Positions 16,542 to 26,091 of a stretch of 64,000 nt of DNA are shown here, piece after piece; position 1 is the first letter of the stretch, and each line of letters opens with the position of its first letter. The DNA lies in the NCBI GenBank assembly GCA_045576855.1, contig JAZNHG010000021.1, positions 21,474 through 85,473 of the forward strand. Direction: 5' to 3'. The stretch comes from Colimorpha sp045576855. GTDB lineage: Bacteria > Bacteroidota > Bacteroidia > Bacteroidales > P3. A program made the position numbers and the translations under genes. The notes beneath the pieces were generated by a model. That model made no database searches. It was not told the DNA's origin and saw only the letters and a program-made list of their open reading frames with translations.

Positions 16542-17402
16542 TTATAGGTAACGCCGCATCCAGGTCAGCTGCTTGCGGGCGTAATGCCATGTGTTGAGCT
16601 TGATCATGCCTACCGCGTGGTCAAGCTCTTCTACTCTGTCGAGCACGGGGAAGAGCTCGCGGTAGCCGACGGTGGCCAGCGTGTTCAGGTGGCGGTAGGG
16701 CACCAGCGAACGCACCTCGTCCAGCAGCCCGTCGGCCATCATGAGGTCCACACGGCGGTTGATGCGCGCCCGCAGTTCCTCGCGCTCCATAGGCAGCACA
16801 CGCACCTCCACGTCCCACTCCGGCTGCCGGTCGGCCTGCCGGTCCCGGCGGTCGGCTATCACCTGGCTGTAGGGGCGGCCCGTGGTGAGGCACACCTCGA
16901 GGGCGCGCTGCAGACGCACGGGATTGCGCAGGTCCACCCGGGCATAATAGTCGGGGTCCAGCCGTTGCAGCAGGCTGCGCTTCTCCTCGAGCGGCATCTG
17001 CTGCAGCCGCGCCCGGAGCGCCGGGTCGGCATCGGGCATCGGCGACACCTCGTGCAGCAGGGCGTCTATATAGAGGCCGCTGCCGCCGACAGCCACAGCA
17101 CAGCCATAGCGGCCCGTCAAATCGCGTATGACGCCGAGCGCGTCGCGCCGGTAGTCGAATATATTGTAAGGCTCCGTCACCGAGCGGCAGGCGACGAAAT
17201 GGTGGGGCACTGCGGCCAGCTCCTCGTCCGACGGGCGGGCCACCCCGATACGCATCTCGCGATAGAACTGGCGCGAATCGCAGCTCACTATCTCCGTCTC
17301 CAGCTCGCGGGCCAGCCTTATGGCGTATGCCGTCTTGCCCACCGCCGTGGGCCCAGCCACGATTATCAATCTCGGACGCCCGCCTTCAGCCTTCAGGTTC
17401 AT
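16542..17402 (-). CDS. miaA: tRNA dimethylallyltransferase
   Basis: The 286-residue enzyme adds an isopentenyl group to A37 of tRNAs that read codons starting with U. It shows the P-loop VAGPTAVGKTAYAIRLA at residue 15, the SCDSRQFYREMRIG substrate motif, NIFDYRRD, and GGSGLYIDALL near 105. It is somewhat shorter than the E. coli enzyme (316), mainly at the C-terminus. The start overlaps the aroA stop by ATGA, making it the last gene of the dnaG operon. Confidence 0.95.
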   Translation of the reverse strand: MNLKAEGGRPRLIIVAGPTAVGKTAYAIRLARELETEIVSCDSRQFYREMRIGVARPSDEELAAVPHHFVACRSVTEPYNIFDYRRDALGVIRDLTGRYGCAVAVGGSGLYIDALLHEVSPMPDADPALRARLQQMPLEEKRSLLQRLDPDYYARVDLRNPVRLQRALEVCLTTGRPYSQVIADRRDRQADRQPEWDVEVRVLPMEREELRARINRRVDLMMADGLLDEVRSLVPYRHLNTLATVGYRELFPVLDRVEELDHAVGMIKLNTWHYARKQLTWMRRYL

Positions 17403-18631
17403 TGGCCAAAGGTCATGATTTTCTCGAACTCGTCCCAGAACTCGGGAAACGACTTGCCGACCACTGCGGGATTCTCAATCTCCATGTCGGGGAAACGGAG
17501 ACGGAGCGGGGCAAAAGCCATCGCGATGCGGTGGTCGCCATAGGTGCGCACCGTCTCGCGGGGCTGCAGCGTGGAGGGATTGATATGGAGCTCGTCGCCG
17601 GAAGCGTCGACCGTCACCCCCATGCGCCTGAGTTCGTTGGTGATGGCCTCGCGCCGGTCGCTCTCCTTGAGAGCGATATTGCTAACACCCTTGAGCACCG
17701 CCCTGACGCCGGCCGCCGCGGCAGCCACCGCAAAGGTAGGCACCAGGTCGGGGCAGTCGAGACAATTGAACTGCACCGCCTTGGCACACTCGCCGCCCCC
17801 CTGTAGCGTCACGCTGCGGCCGGTGGAGCGGTAGGGGGAGCGCACCTCGGTGCTGACCACACCCAGTTGGTGGAAGAAGCGGTCGGTGGCACTGTCGCCT
17901 TGGCAGGAATCCAGTTGCAATCCCAGCAGGCGTATGCGCAGGTCGGGGCGCAGCATGGCCATCGTGTAGAAGTAGGATGCCGACGACCAGTCGCGCTCTA
18001 TATTGATGGTGGCGGGCTTGGGGCGTCCCTCGTAGGGCTGCACGTAATAGGTGCGGCCGTTGGAGGAGCGGCGCACCTCTATGCCTGCCTGGCGCAGGGC
18101 ATCGCAGGTCATCTCCACATAGGGGCGCGACGTGGGGCGCTGGGTCATGGTGAGCGAGATACCCTCGGGCATCTTGGGGGCCACCAGCAGCAGCGCGCTT
18201 ACGAACTGGCTGCTGAGCAGCGGGTCCACACTGACGGTGCGCTTGTTGGGCACCCCCCCCTGTATCTGCACCGGCAGGAAGCCTTCGCGTCCGGTACACT
18301 CAACCCGAAGTCCCATCTGGCGCAGGGCGTCGATGAGCGGAGCCATAGGCCGCTGGCAGAGTCGTTCGTCGCCGGTGAGCACATGATGGCCCGACGTAAT
18401 GGCCAACAGCGGCATCATGAAGCGGGCCACCGAGCCAGCATTGTCACAATAAAAAACGTCGGACGAATGGCTCTCCAGCTGGGCCAACAGCTGGCGTAGC
18501 AACTTCGTGTCGTTGGAGGTAGAGAGCTTGCCGATACGGAAATGGCTTCCCATCAGGTGGTTGATCATCAGCCATCGGTTGCTCATACTCTTAGAGGCGG
18601 GGAGATTGATGCGGATGTCGTTGGTATTCAT
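17399..18631 (-). CDS. aroA: 3-phosphoshikimate 1-carboxyvinyltransferase (EPSP synthase)
   Basis: The 410-residue enzyme transfers an enolpyruvyl group from PEP to shikimate-3-phosphate in the shikimate pathway. Visible motifs are LPASKSMSNRWLMI at residue 10 (substrate Lys/Ser), CDNAGSVARFMMPLL near 82 (the usual GNAGTAMR region, here DNAGSVAR), LTGDERLCQRPMAPL, SSQFVSALLL, and LKESDRREAI. The protein is of normal length. The divergent NAG motif is typical of Bacteroidetes forms as far as I recall. It overlaps the upstream regulator gene and downstream miaA by 4 bp each. Confidence 0.93.
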   Translation of the reverse strand: MNTNDIRINLPASKSMSNRWLMINHLMGSHFRIGKLSTSNDTKLLRQLLAQLESHSSDVFYCDNAGSVARFMMPLLAITSGHHVLTGDERLCQRPMAPLIDALRQMGLRVECTGREGFLPVQIQGGVPNKRTVSVDPLLSSQFVSALLLVAPKMPEGISLTMTQRPTSRPYVEMTCDALRQAGIEVRRSSNGRTYYVQPYEGRPKPATINIERDWSSASYFYTMAMLRPDLRIRLLGLQLDSCQGDSATDRFFHQLGVVSTEVRSPYRSTGRSVTLQGGGECAKAVQFNCLDCPDLVPTFAVAAAAAGVRAVLKGVSNIALKESDRREAITNELRRMGVTVDASGDELHINPSTLQPRETVRTYGDHRIAMAFAPLRLRFPDMEIENPAVVGKSFPEFWDEFEKIMTFGQ

Positions 18632-19845
18632 GCGATGTCGTATTCCTTGAGTTTACGGTAGAGGGTGCGTTCGGAGATATGCAGCTCGGCGGCCGCCTGC
18701 TTGCGGTTGCCGCCCGCGCGGTCGAGGGCATGCAGTATGGCGCGGCGCTCGCGCTCCTCCAGGCTGACAGCCTCGTCCTCGATGATTTCCGGCGTGAGGA
18801 ACTCTTCCTCCTCGCTGCTGTCCACATGGGGAGCAGCTGCGGGCAGATAGGACGACTGGTGCTGGTCGACCTGCAGCGGCACGCCACCTTGGGCCAACTG
18901 CGCCACCGCCGCCCTCAGCTCGCTGATTTCCTTGCGCATCTCGTTAATCATCTGCCCCATCGTGAGGGCCTTGAGCAGCAGTTCGCGGTCGGTAATCTGG
19001 CTGCCGGGCTGGCCGGCATCGGCCACCACGGCCGGCATACGCTCGCCGGTGGGCACAAAGGAAAGATAATTCTGCAGTATGGCGGGCGTGATGGTGCGCT
19101 CGGTCTCCACCACTGCTATCTGCTCGGTGATATTCTTCAGCTCGCGCACGTTGCCGTACCAGGGATAGTCCATCATCATGCGCTTGGCCTCGTCGGTGAG
19201 GACGATGGGCGGCATATGGTACTTCTCAGCCACATCGGACGAGAACTTGCGGAAAAGCAGCGGCACATCGTCCTTGCGTTCGCGCAGGGGCGGCAGATAG
19301 ATGCTGATCTGGTTCAGCCTGTAGTACAGGTCCTCGCGGAAGCGGCCGGTGCGCACTGCCTCCACAATGTCCACATTGGTGGCCGCCACTACGCGCACAT
19401 TGATTTTCTGGGCTGTGGAGCTACCCACAGGTATTATCTCGCCATTCTCCAGCACACGCAGCAGCTTGACCTGCATGGCCAGCGGCAGCTCGCCTATCTC
19501 GTCGAGGAATATCGTTCCCCCGTCGGCCTCCTCGAAGTAGCCTTTGCGCGTACGGTCGGCACCGGTGAAAGCGCCTTTCACATGGCCGAAGAGTTCGCTC
19601 TCGATGGTACCTTCCGGTATGGCGCCGCAGTTGACGGATATGAGGCCGTGGCCTTGACGCACATGCTTGCGCAGGCTGTTCTCATGTATGATGCGCGAGA
19701 AGACATCCTTGCCCACACCACTCTCGCCGGTGATGAGGATAGAGAGGTCGGTGGGCGCCACCTGGATAGCCTTGTTGAGGGCCAGGTCCAGACGCGGGTC
19801 GTTGCCTATGATGTCGTAGCGCTGCTTGATATTTCTGATATCCAT
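18628..19845 (-). CDS. Sigma-54-dependent transcriptional activator, no receiver domain
   Basis: The 405-residue protein starts directly with the AAA+ domain: Walker A in GESGVGKDVF near 42, the sigma-54 contact loop GAFTGADRTRKG near 90, Walker B in GTIFLDEIGELP, and YPWYGNVRELKN near 230. A variable linker then leads to a Fis-type helix-turn-helix (NRKQAAAELHISERTLYRKL) at the extreme C-terminus. With no N-terminal sensory domain, its activity must be controlled otherwise. Such regulators control sigma-54 promoters, often envelope genes in Bacteroidales. It starts 9 bp after dnaG and overlaps aroA. Confidence 0.92.
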   Translation of the reverse strand: MDIRNIKQRYDIIGNDPRLDLALNKAIQVAPTDLSILITGESGVGKDVFSRIIHENSLRKHVRQGHGLISVNCGAIPEGTIESELFGHVKGAFTGADRTRKGYFEEADGGTIFLDEIGELPLAMQVKLLRVLENGEIIPVGSSTAQKINVRVVAATNVDIVEAVRTGRFREDLYYRLNQISIYLPPLRERKDDVPLLFRKFSSDVAEKYHMPPIVLTDEAKRMMMDYPWYGNVRELKNITEQIAVVETERTITPAILQNYLSFVPTGERMPAVVADAGQPGSQITDRELLLKALTMGQMINEMRKEISELRAAVAQLAQGGVPLQVDQHQSSYLPAAAPHVDSSEEEEFLTPEIIEDEAVSLEERERRAILHALDRAGGNRKQAAAELHISERTLYRKLKEYDIA

Positions 19846-19854
19846 AGTTAGGGT

Positions 19855-21873
19855 CTAGTAGTTGCTGAAATGGGGTGCTATAACAATATTGCGGGCCTGC
19901 TGCAGCTGGCGGCTCACAGCGGTGTACTGCTGTATCTGCAGCAGCAGCTCGCGCTGCTCGTCCTCGCCGGCGGTGCGCAGCTGTTCGCGCAGCTCGGCCG
20001 TCATCTGAGCCAGCCGTCCGCTCTTGAAGGTATAGATGCTTTCGGTCAGGTCCTGCAGCAGGTTGTCCTCCAGCTTGGGCACATACACGCCCTTCTTGCG
20101 CCAGGTGTCGCTGAGCGAATAGGTGTCCATCATCAACGTGATGGCGAATACGCGCAGCTGCTCGTCGCCGGAGTTCATGAAGCGCGTGGTGTCTATCTGG
20201 TGGGTCATGTCGAGCATCAGCGCACACTGTTCGAATATGCGCTGGCAGAGCGGATGGGTCATCGACAGGTTGTCGTTGCGCAGCTCGCTGACTATGATTT
20301 CGCCAACGGTGTATTCCACCGCCGTCTGCTGCCCGTTTTCGTCCTTCACCGTCTGCGGAACCTTGCTGTTGCCAAAGTCGAGCAGCAGCTTCACCAGATG
20401 GCGCTCCGCCTCGGGCAGCGCCACCACGCTGCTGCCAGCGTCGGGCGCCGGCGCCGCCTCGGGCTGGACGGCCACTGCCGGGGCAGCGGCCTCGGCGGGG
20501 GCATCGGCCGCAGGCTGGCCCGCCTGGCGCTGCTCGCGCTGCGACTCCTCGTATGCCTTCTGCCGTGCCGTGAGGGCGGCCTTGCTCACCGCACTCGTGA
20601 GCACCTCCTCGCTCACGTGCAGCAGCGCCGAACACTGCCGCACATATTCCGCCCGCTCCAGTATGTCGGACACCAGGGCGATGCTGCGCGCCGTCTCGCT
20701 GATGAGCTCGGCACGACGGATGGGGTCGTTCTTGACGCCGTCGAGCAGCACACGCGTCTTGAACATAATAAAGTTGTCCTCGTGGTTGGCCAGATAGTCC
20801 TGCAGCGCCGACGAGCCGTACTTCTGGGCATAACTGTCCGGGTCCTCGCCATCGGGGAAGAGCACCAGGCGCACATGCATGCCCTCGGCAAAGAGCAGGT
20901 CGACCGCACGCAGGGCCGCCTTGATGCCGGCCGAGTCGCCGTCGTAGAGCACCGTCACGTTGGGCGTGTAGCGCTTGATGAGGCGTATCTGCTCGGTGGT
21001 GAGCGAGGTGCCGCACGAGGCCACCGTGTTCTCCACCCCCGACTGGTGCATCGATATGACATCCACATTGCCCTCCACCAGATAGCACTTGCCCGCCTTG
21101 GCTATGGCCGTGCGCGCCTGGAAGAGTCCATAGAGGATGCGACTCTTGTTGTAGATATCGGAGTCGGGCGAATTGACATACTTGGCAGCCTGCTTCTCCG
21201 AGCTCAGCACACGCCCGCTGAAGCCCAGCACACGGCCCGAGATGCTGTAGATGGGGAACATCACGCGCCCGCGGAAGCGGTCGTAGCGCTTGCCCGTGTC
21301 CTCCTTGAATATGGTCAGGCCCGTCTTCTCCAGCACCGTCTCGCTGTAGCCGCTCTTCAGCGCATGGTCGGTGAAGGCGCTCCACTCGTCCAGGCAATAG
21401 CCCAAACCGAAGCGCCGGATGATATCGTCGCTCAGGCCGCGATGATGGAAATAGCTGAGACCGACGGCACGACCCATCTCGTCGTTGTAGAGCAGGTCGG
21501 CAAAATACTTCTGCGCAAACTCGCTTACATGGAACAGACCGTCGCGCTCCGTCTGGCGCTGACGCTGCTCCTCCGTCAACTCCTCCTCCTGGACCTCTAT
21601 ATTATACTTGCGGGCCAGCCACTGCAACGCCTCGGGATAGGTGTAGTGCTCGTGCTTCATCAGAAACTTCACCACATCGCCCGCCTCGCCGCAGCCGAAG
21701 CACTTGTAGATGCCCTTCGACGGCGACACGTAGAACGACGGCGTCTTCTCGTTGTGGAACGGGCAGCACCCTATATGGTTCGCGCCACGCTTCTTGAGGC
21801 TGACGAAATCGCCTATCACCTCCTCGATACGCGAGGCGTCCATAATGCGTTGTATGGTCTCCTGGTCAATCAT
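19855..21873 (-). CDS. dnaG: DNA primase
   Basis: The start at 21873 gives MIDQETIQRIMDASRIEEVI, the usual DnaG beginning; an in-frame extension to 22011 passes through the promoter and is rejected. The 672-residue protein has a CHC2 zinc finger (CCPFHNEKTPSFYVSP near 40, then CFGCGEAGD), the RNA polymerase core, and a Toprim domain with EGNVDVISMHQSG and the metal motif VLYDGDSAG. The C-terminal third, which binds DnaB, includes an Ala/Pro-rich linker near residues 455-480. It makes RNA primers for replication. It leads the operon with the sigma-54 activator, aroA and miaA. Confidence 0.95.
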   Translation of the reverse strand: MIDQETIQRIMDASRIEEVIGDFVSLKKRGANHIGCCPFHNEKTPSFYVSPSKGIYKCFGCGEAGDVVKFLMKHEHYTYPEALQWLARKYNIEVQEEELTEEQRQRQTERDGLFHVSEFAQKYFADLLYNDEMGRAVGLSYFHHRGLSDDIIRRFGLGYCLDEWSAFTDHALKSGYSETVLEKTGLTIFKEDTGKRYDRFRGRVMFPIYSISGRVLGFSGRVLSSEKQAAKYVNSPDSDIYNKSRILYGLFQARTAIAKAGKCYLVEGNVDVISMHQSGVENTVASCGTSLTTEQIRLIKRYTPNVTVLYDGDSAGIKAALRAVDLLFAEGMHVRLVLFPDGEDPDSYAQKYGSSALQDYLANHEDNFIMFKTRVLLDGVKNDPIRRAELISETARSIALVSDILERAEYVRQCSALLHVSEEVLTSAVSKAALTARQKAYEESQREQRQAGQPAADAPAEAAAPAVAVQPEAAPAPDAGSSVVALPEAERHLVKLLLDFGNSKVPQTVKDENGQQTAVEYTVGEIIVSELRNDNLSMTHPLCQRIFEQCALMLDMTHQIDTTRFMNSGDEQLRVFAITLMMDTYSLSDTWRKKGVYVPKLEDNLLQDLTESIYTFKSGRLAQMTAELREQLRTAGEDEQRELLLQIQQYTAVSRQLQQARNIVIAPHFSNY

Positions 21874-21885
21874 AGAATCAAAATG

Positions 21886-21893
21886 CAAAGATA
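21886..21893 (-). promoter_or_regulatory. TAnnTTTG promoter box for dnaG
   Basis: The plus strand reads caaagata, giving TATCTTTG on the minus strand, 12 nt before the start codon, so the leader is very short. The 18 nt before the box begin CATGTC as at 990 and 46947. Confidence 0.7.
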
Positions 21894-22040
21894 CGACTTT
21901 TTTCCGACATGGGAAAAGAAAGTTTGCCATACCCCAAAACGTCACCCTCGCGCAGGGCCGCTCACACCCCCGCCACCCCACCCTGAACACCCTCCGGAAC
22001 CACCGCACCACAACCCCGCCAAAAACATGCTAAACCCTTA

Positions 22041-22165
22041 TCAACTACTACCATAGTAGGTGTTGGTAAGGTGTTGGTAAGGAGTTGGTAAGGAGATGGT
22101 AGGTTGGGAACCTGGCGTTCAATGGGTTACAAAGGCCGTTTTTCGCGTCACAACAGGTGGGGGTA
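22041..22165. repeat. Dispersed 11-bp-unit element, copy 2
   Basis: Units of 11 bp (ggtaaggtgtt, ggtaaggagtt, ggtaaggagat) lead into ggtaggttgggaacct and a conserved tail that includes tgggttacaaaggccg and cgcgtcacaacagg. The tail is nearly identical to that of the copy at 48451. Confidence 0.85.
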
Positions 22166-22230
22166 ATTTGGGGGTCATGCCCGCTTCCGGCCGGCAAAAC
22201 GGCTGTACAACCGGACCGAAACAGACAAAA

Positions 22231-22254
22231 GGCGCTCCGCCGAAGCGGAGCGCC
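22231..22254 (-). terminator. Rho-independent terminator after the T9SS protein
   Basis: A perfect 10-bp stem (ggcgctccgc and gcggagcgcc) with a cgaa loop is followed on the minus strand by TTTT. It lies about 28 nt beyond the stop codon at 22283. Confidence 0.85.
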
Positions 22255-22282
22255 TGTATGGATTGAGCATGCATCTGTGCGT

Positions 22283-25200
22283 CTATTTCACCACCTCTAT
22301 GGCGCCGTTGTGCTCCACATTGCCGTTATAGCCACGGGCGGAGAAGCGATAGAAGTAGGTGCCGGCGGGCATGTGCTGCGGGTCCCAGAAATCCTCGTCG
22401 CGCGAGATATTCTCTTTGTGGTAGACGTGGGCGCCCCACTTGTTGTAGATATCCAACTGATTGATGGGATAGCCCATACCCTCGACCAGATTCTTGATGA
22501 CGAAGCGGTCGTTGATGCCGTCGCCATTGGGCGAGACCACATTGGGGAACTGCAGGAAGTCGTTGACCACAAGGATAGTATTCTCGGCCGTATCGCGACA
22601 GTAGACAATGTTGCCCGAAGGAGCATGATTGTCGGTGCGGGCGATGAGGCGCACGGCATAGTTGCCCGAGGGGTCCTCGTCGGTCCACTGCGAGAAGTCG
22701 AACTGGGGCGATTCATCGAGCAGCGTCTCGACCGAGAGCGGGTTGTTGATATTGTACTGTATCTCCCAGAAGTATTTATTGTCCGGCGTACGGGGCTCGG
22801 TCAGGTTGGTGAACGTGGCCACCGGATTGGCCACCGATGGATAGACCGGGGTCCAGGAGAAGCCAGCCTTGGGCGAAGTGTAGACCGCAATGGACTGCGG
22901 GCTGACGATAGAGTCGATACATCCGTCGGCCGAAGTGGCATAATAGCGCAGGTCGTAGATACCGGCACCATAGGTATGCGTGGGGCTAGGCTCGGTGGAG
23001 GTGATGCCGTCGCCGAACACCCACAGGTGCTCCACCGCGTCGATACTGCGGTTGTCGAAGCTCAGCGTGAAGGGGTCGCAGCCCTCGAAGGTGAAGGGCG
23101 TAGGAATAAAGGCCGGCATAGGCTGACGGCGGTTGCCCACCACGATGGTGTCGCGGCCGGTGCAAGCCTTGCCCGGCTGGGTGTTGGTGACGCTGACAAC
23201 ATAGGTCACTTCGCTGCTGACGCCCTCGGCCGTGGTGATAGTATCGGTATTCTGACCATAGGGATGCCAGAGATAGCTGTACTTCTGCGACTCCGTGTGG
23301 CGGTCTTTTGCATCGAGCATCATGCGGTCCACACCGCAGAGCGACGTGTCGGGTCCCAGGTCGGGCTCCGGAGTCCAGATGGACGTGATGCTGGTGGTGG
23401 TGTCCCACTCGCAGCCAAAGGCGTCGTAGACCCTCACGATGATGGGGAAGGTACCGGCCGTGTCGGGCGAGCTGATGTAGCTCACCGTAGGACTGGCGGC
23501 ATTGACCACCACGCCGCGGTAGTGGCCCATGTCGTAGTCGTGGTATTGCGCCGAGGTATCGGGCGACCACACAAGCGAGTCGATAGGCACCTGATAGTCG
23601 CAATCGCCGGGCGTAAGGTCACAGATGTCGAGCGACCAGTTGAATATCCAGCCGTTATCAATACCGTAGGTATCGTAGATACGTATCTTCCAAGTACCGT
23701 TCAGCGGGCATCCGATGAGCTCCTTGAAGGTGGACCAAGGCAGGTAGTAGTCCGTCATCTCGGCATGGTTGCTGGGCTTCTTGGTCGTCATGGTGGTGCC
23801 GTTGCTGGGCTGAGGGGTCTGGCCTGCCTGGGCAAAACCCGCTGGGATGGGGTCGAAGGTGACGGGAAGGGTCACCGTATTCTCGGCGTACTGCGGCGAG
23901 ATATAGAAGTGGCCGGCGGGATGCGGTGTGGTGGCACTCCACACATCGCCTGCCGACTCGCCGGTAATCAGCGTGTATTTACGGTCGCGAGTGAAGCAAT
24001 AGTCGAGGCCGATACCGTAAGGGTTCTGCAGTGAGTCGCACTTAGGTTCATTGTCGACACCACTCATATTGATATACTGTGCATCCAGCGGGAAACCAAG
24101 CACGGTGCCGCCACCGGTCTCGGTGCCGGGACCAGTGGGGTTGAGACCCTCTTCGGGCGGGAATGCTGGGAAGTTGCAGTTCTGCAAGACACGGCTTCCG
24201 AACTTCAACACAGCCTCCTGGTTAGAGGGGCACACGATGGACATGAAGAAGTCGCCCACGAAAGAGTGCTCCATGTTGATACAGATAGAGCAGATATCAC
24301 TTGCCGACTCCACCGTACGCGTGTTGGGGAACTCGGTGAAGAGCACCGGGGCCTCGTAGTAGCTGGGCGAGCCACAGCTGCATCCGTCAGGGATAAAGGT
24401 TCGGATTTCATTGGTCTTGGCAATGGCGGCAGGACGCACAATGCGGCGCAACGTCAGCGTGGCATCGTCGTCGCCGTAGCCCATATTCACCTTCAGCGAG
24501 TCGTCGCTGCATATCTCATCCAGCGTAAAAATGGTCTTAATGGGGTTCAGCGCAGTGCGTATCCTGACCGACGGCCGCTGGCCGCTGACGCAGCCAAACT
24601 CGTCTTCTATGGTGAGGGCCATGTCGAAGCAGGTGGTCTGCTGGTAGTCGTTGTAGGTAATCCGATTCATGCCCACCCCGACAATGGAGTCGCCCTCGTT
24701 GTCCATATCCCAGGTGAACTTGGTGGTGGCATCGCTCGGATTGTAGTAGCCATGACGGTGCGTGTACTGGCCATGCCCCATGAAGATGGCACCATCGCCA
24801 AGACAGAGATGCATGCCCAGGAAAGTTACGGTATCCACATGGTTTACCGACAAAATCTGCTGGCCTCCCACGATGGTGGTGTCCCAGATGGTATCGTACT
24901 CGGTGACCATACGGGAATAGGCAGAATCGTAGATGACTCCGTTGCGTGTACGGTAGAACTTGGAGTCAATAATCGGCACAATATCTTCACACGGCTTGCC
25001 GCACGAGAAGGTGAGCTGGAAGCCCTTGGTACTGGACGAAGCGCAAGGCAGGCGTGTACGGCTGGTGTCTGTGCGCGGATCGGTACGGAAACGGACAGTC
25101 ATCATACCGGTAGTGTTGGCCGGCGTCTCGAAGAACACGTCGCCCACAGCCACATTACCCGTATGACTGTTGAACTTCACAATCAACGTACCATTGGTAT

Positions 25201-25507
25201 CCGTACCATCATAGACATAAATGGTGTCAAGACAAGAGACCTGCAGCTCGTTCACACGGAACGAATAGCGGGCGGGGGCGGTGCAACCGGACTTGATAGT
25301 GACGTAGCGGTCACGGCCAATTTCATAGAAACCGCCGAATGGCGCCCCGGCACCCTGCGAGTCGTCGTCGCGCACAATGATGTCGCCGCCGTCTGCATCG
25401 GTGATAGAGCCCTGGGTGGCGCTATTGATACGCACCGTGTCCTGCGACCATGCCATTCCGCAACCCATCGCAGTCAGTAATACCAGTATGGAAAATATCT
25501 TTTTCAT
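22283..25507 (-). CDS. Large surface protein, gliding-motility/T9SS C-terminal domain
   Basis: The 1074-residue secreted protein has a signal peptide (MKKIFSILVLLTAMGCGMAW). In order it shows a CUB-like region (residues about 35-150), a beta-rich region, a region resembling the proprotein-convertase P-domain (HSFVGDFFMSIVCPSN near 415, and GTWKIRIYDTYGIDNGW near 620), PKD-type modules including LWVFGDGITSTEPSPTHTYG near 830, and a C-terminal gliding-motility-associated domain (VVSPNGDGINDRF near 990 to the end). The last domain marks type B cargo of the type IX secretion system, so the protein is probably attached to or released from the cell surface. Its ligand is unknown. Confidence 0.85.
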   Translation of the reverse strand: MKKIFSILVLLTAMGCGMAWSQDTVRINSATQGSITDADGGDIIVRDDDSQGAGAPFGGFYEIGRDRYVTIKSGCTAPARYSFRVNELQVSCLDTIYVYDGTDTNGTLIVKFNSHTGNVAVGDVFFETPANTTGMMTVRFRTDPRTDTSRTRLPCASSSTKGFQLTFSCGKPCEDIVPIIDSKFYRTRNGVIYDSAYSRMVTEYDTIWDTTIVGGQQILSVNHVDTVTFLGMHLCLGDGAIFMGHGQYTHRHGYYNPSDATTKFTWDMDNEGDSIVGVGMNRITYNDYQQTTCFDMALTIEDEFGCVSGQRPSVRIRTALNPIKTIFTLDEICSDDSLKVNMGYGDDDATLTLRRIVRPAAIAKTNEIRTFIPDGCSCGSPSYYEAPVLFTEFPNTRTVESASDICSICINMEHSFVGDFFMSIVCPSNQEAVLKFGSRVLQNCNFPAFPPEEGLNPTGPGTETGGGTVLGFPLDAQYINMSGVDNEPKCDSLQNPYGIGLDYCFTRDRKYTLITGESAGDVWSATTPHPAGHFYISPQYAENTVTLPVTFDPIPAGFAQAGQTPQPSNGTTMTTKKPSNHAEMTDYYLPWSTFKELIGCPLNGTWKIRIYDTYGIDNGWIFNWSLDICDLTPGDCDYQVPIDSLVWSPDTSAQYHDYDMGHYRGVVVNAASPTVSYISSPDTAGTFPIIVRVYDAFGCEWDTTTSITSIWTPEPDLGPDTSLCGVDRMMLDAKDRHTESQKYSYLWHPYGQNTDTITTAEGVSSEVTYVVSVTNTQPGKACTGRDTIVVGNRRQPMPAFIPTPFTFEGCDPFTLSFDNRSIDAVEHLWVFGDGITSTEPSPTHTYGAGIYDLRYYATSADGCIDSIVSPQSIAVYTSPKAGFSWTPVYPSVANPVATFTNLTEPRTPDNKYFWEIQYNINNPLSVETLLDESPQFDFSQWTDEDPSGNYAVRLIARTDNHAPSGNIVYCRDTAENTILVVNDFLQFPNVVSPNGDGINDRFVIKNLVEGMGYPINQLDIYNKWGAHVYHKENISRDEDFWDPQHMPAGTYFYRFSARGYNGNVEHNGAIEVVK

Positions 25508-25533
25508 AACGATTGGCTCTTATATATTAGACT

Positions 25534-26004
25534 TTATTGTTGCTCTTCCAATGCTTCCTGCATCTTCTGGTAATAATACTGCTCGGCCAGACTTCCCATC
25601 TCCACAATCGAGCGCAACACCAGATAAGGATGCGCCGACGAGGGCGTGGAGAAGCACACCACATCGGTAGGACGAAGCTCCAGCGTCTGGAAATACTCGA
25701 AGTTGTAAGCGTAATAACTCAACGTCGAGAGGTCAACCACCAGATTCTGCGGCAGGTAATTGGTGCCGAACTTCTCGCGTACCTCGCTGATATTATACAG
25801 GCGAGCGCCCGCCGGAACGGTATCCGACTCGTAGAAAGCGGCTCGGGCATAGGCACAGCGATAGTCGCGCTTCAGCGACGGGTAGTCAGCCATACGGGCC
25901 GAATCATACCTGAATAACGGCAAGAGCAACGCATCACAATCTTGCGCCTGGAGGCTCAAGCCTCCCAGCAGGAGTGCCACAGCCAATATCAATTTCTTCT
26001 TCAT
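25534..26004 (-). CDS. Small secreted protein of unknown function
   Basis: The start at 26004 gives a clear signal peptide (MKKKLILAVALLLGGLSLQA) on a 156-residue product; an in-frame extension to 26064 lacks sense. The mature part has many Tyr and Asp residues (YPSLKRDYRCAYARAAFYES) and ends in a Gln/Glu helix. I recognise no family. It lies 26 bp upstream of the T9SS protein on the same strand and 88 bp downstream of rnfE, so it could be co-transcribed with the large protein as an accessory. Confidence 0.7.
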   Translation of the reverse strand: MKKKLILAVALLLGGLSLQAQDCDALLLPLFRYDSARMADYPSLKRDYRCAYARAAFYESDTVPAGARLYNISEVREKFGTNYLPQNLVVDLSTLSYYAYNFEYFQTLELRPTDVVCFSTPSSAHPYLVLRSIVEMGSLAEQYYYQKMQEALEEQQ

Positions 26005-26091
26005 AGCAGAATCTGTTATTTTTGTTTTATTTCCATTCGTTTGTCCTATAGACGGGAAAGGCATCCCAAATGGACCACGCCAAGTGTATTT

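Larger units (their letters stand above)
21894..22282. other. Intergenic region between dnaG and the T9SS protein gene
   Basis: It contains the dnaG upstream region, the dispersed element at 22041-22165 and the terminator at 22231. No further gene is seen. Confidence 0.7.

Noticed and set aside
19870..22056. 728-codon open frame antisense to dnaG
   Set aside because: Shadow of dnaG caused by high GC at third codon positions.
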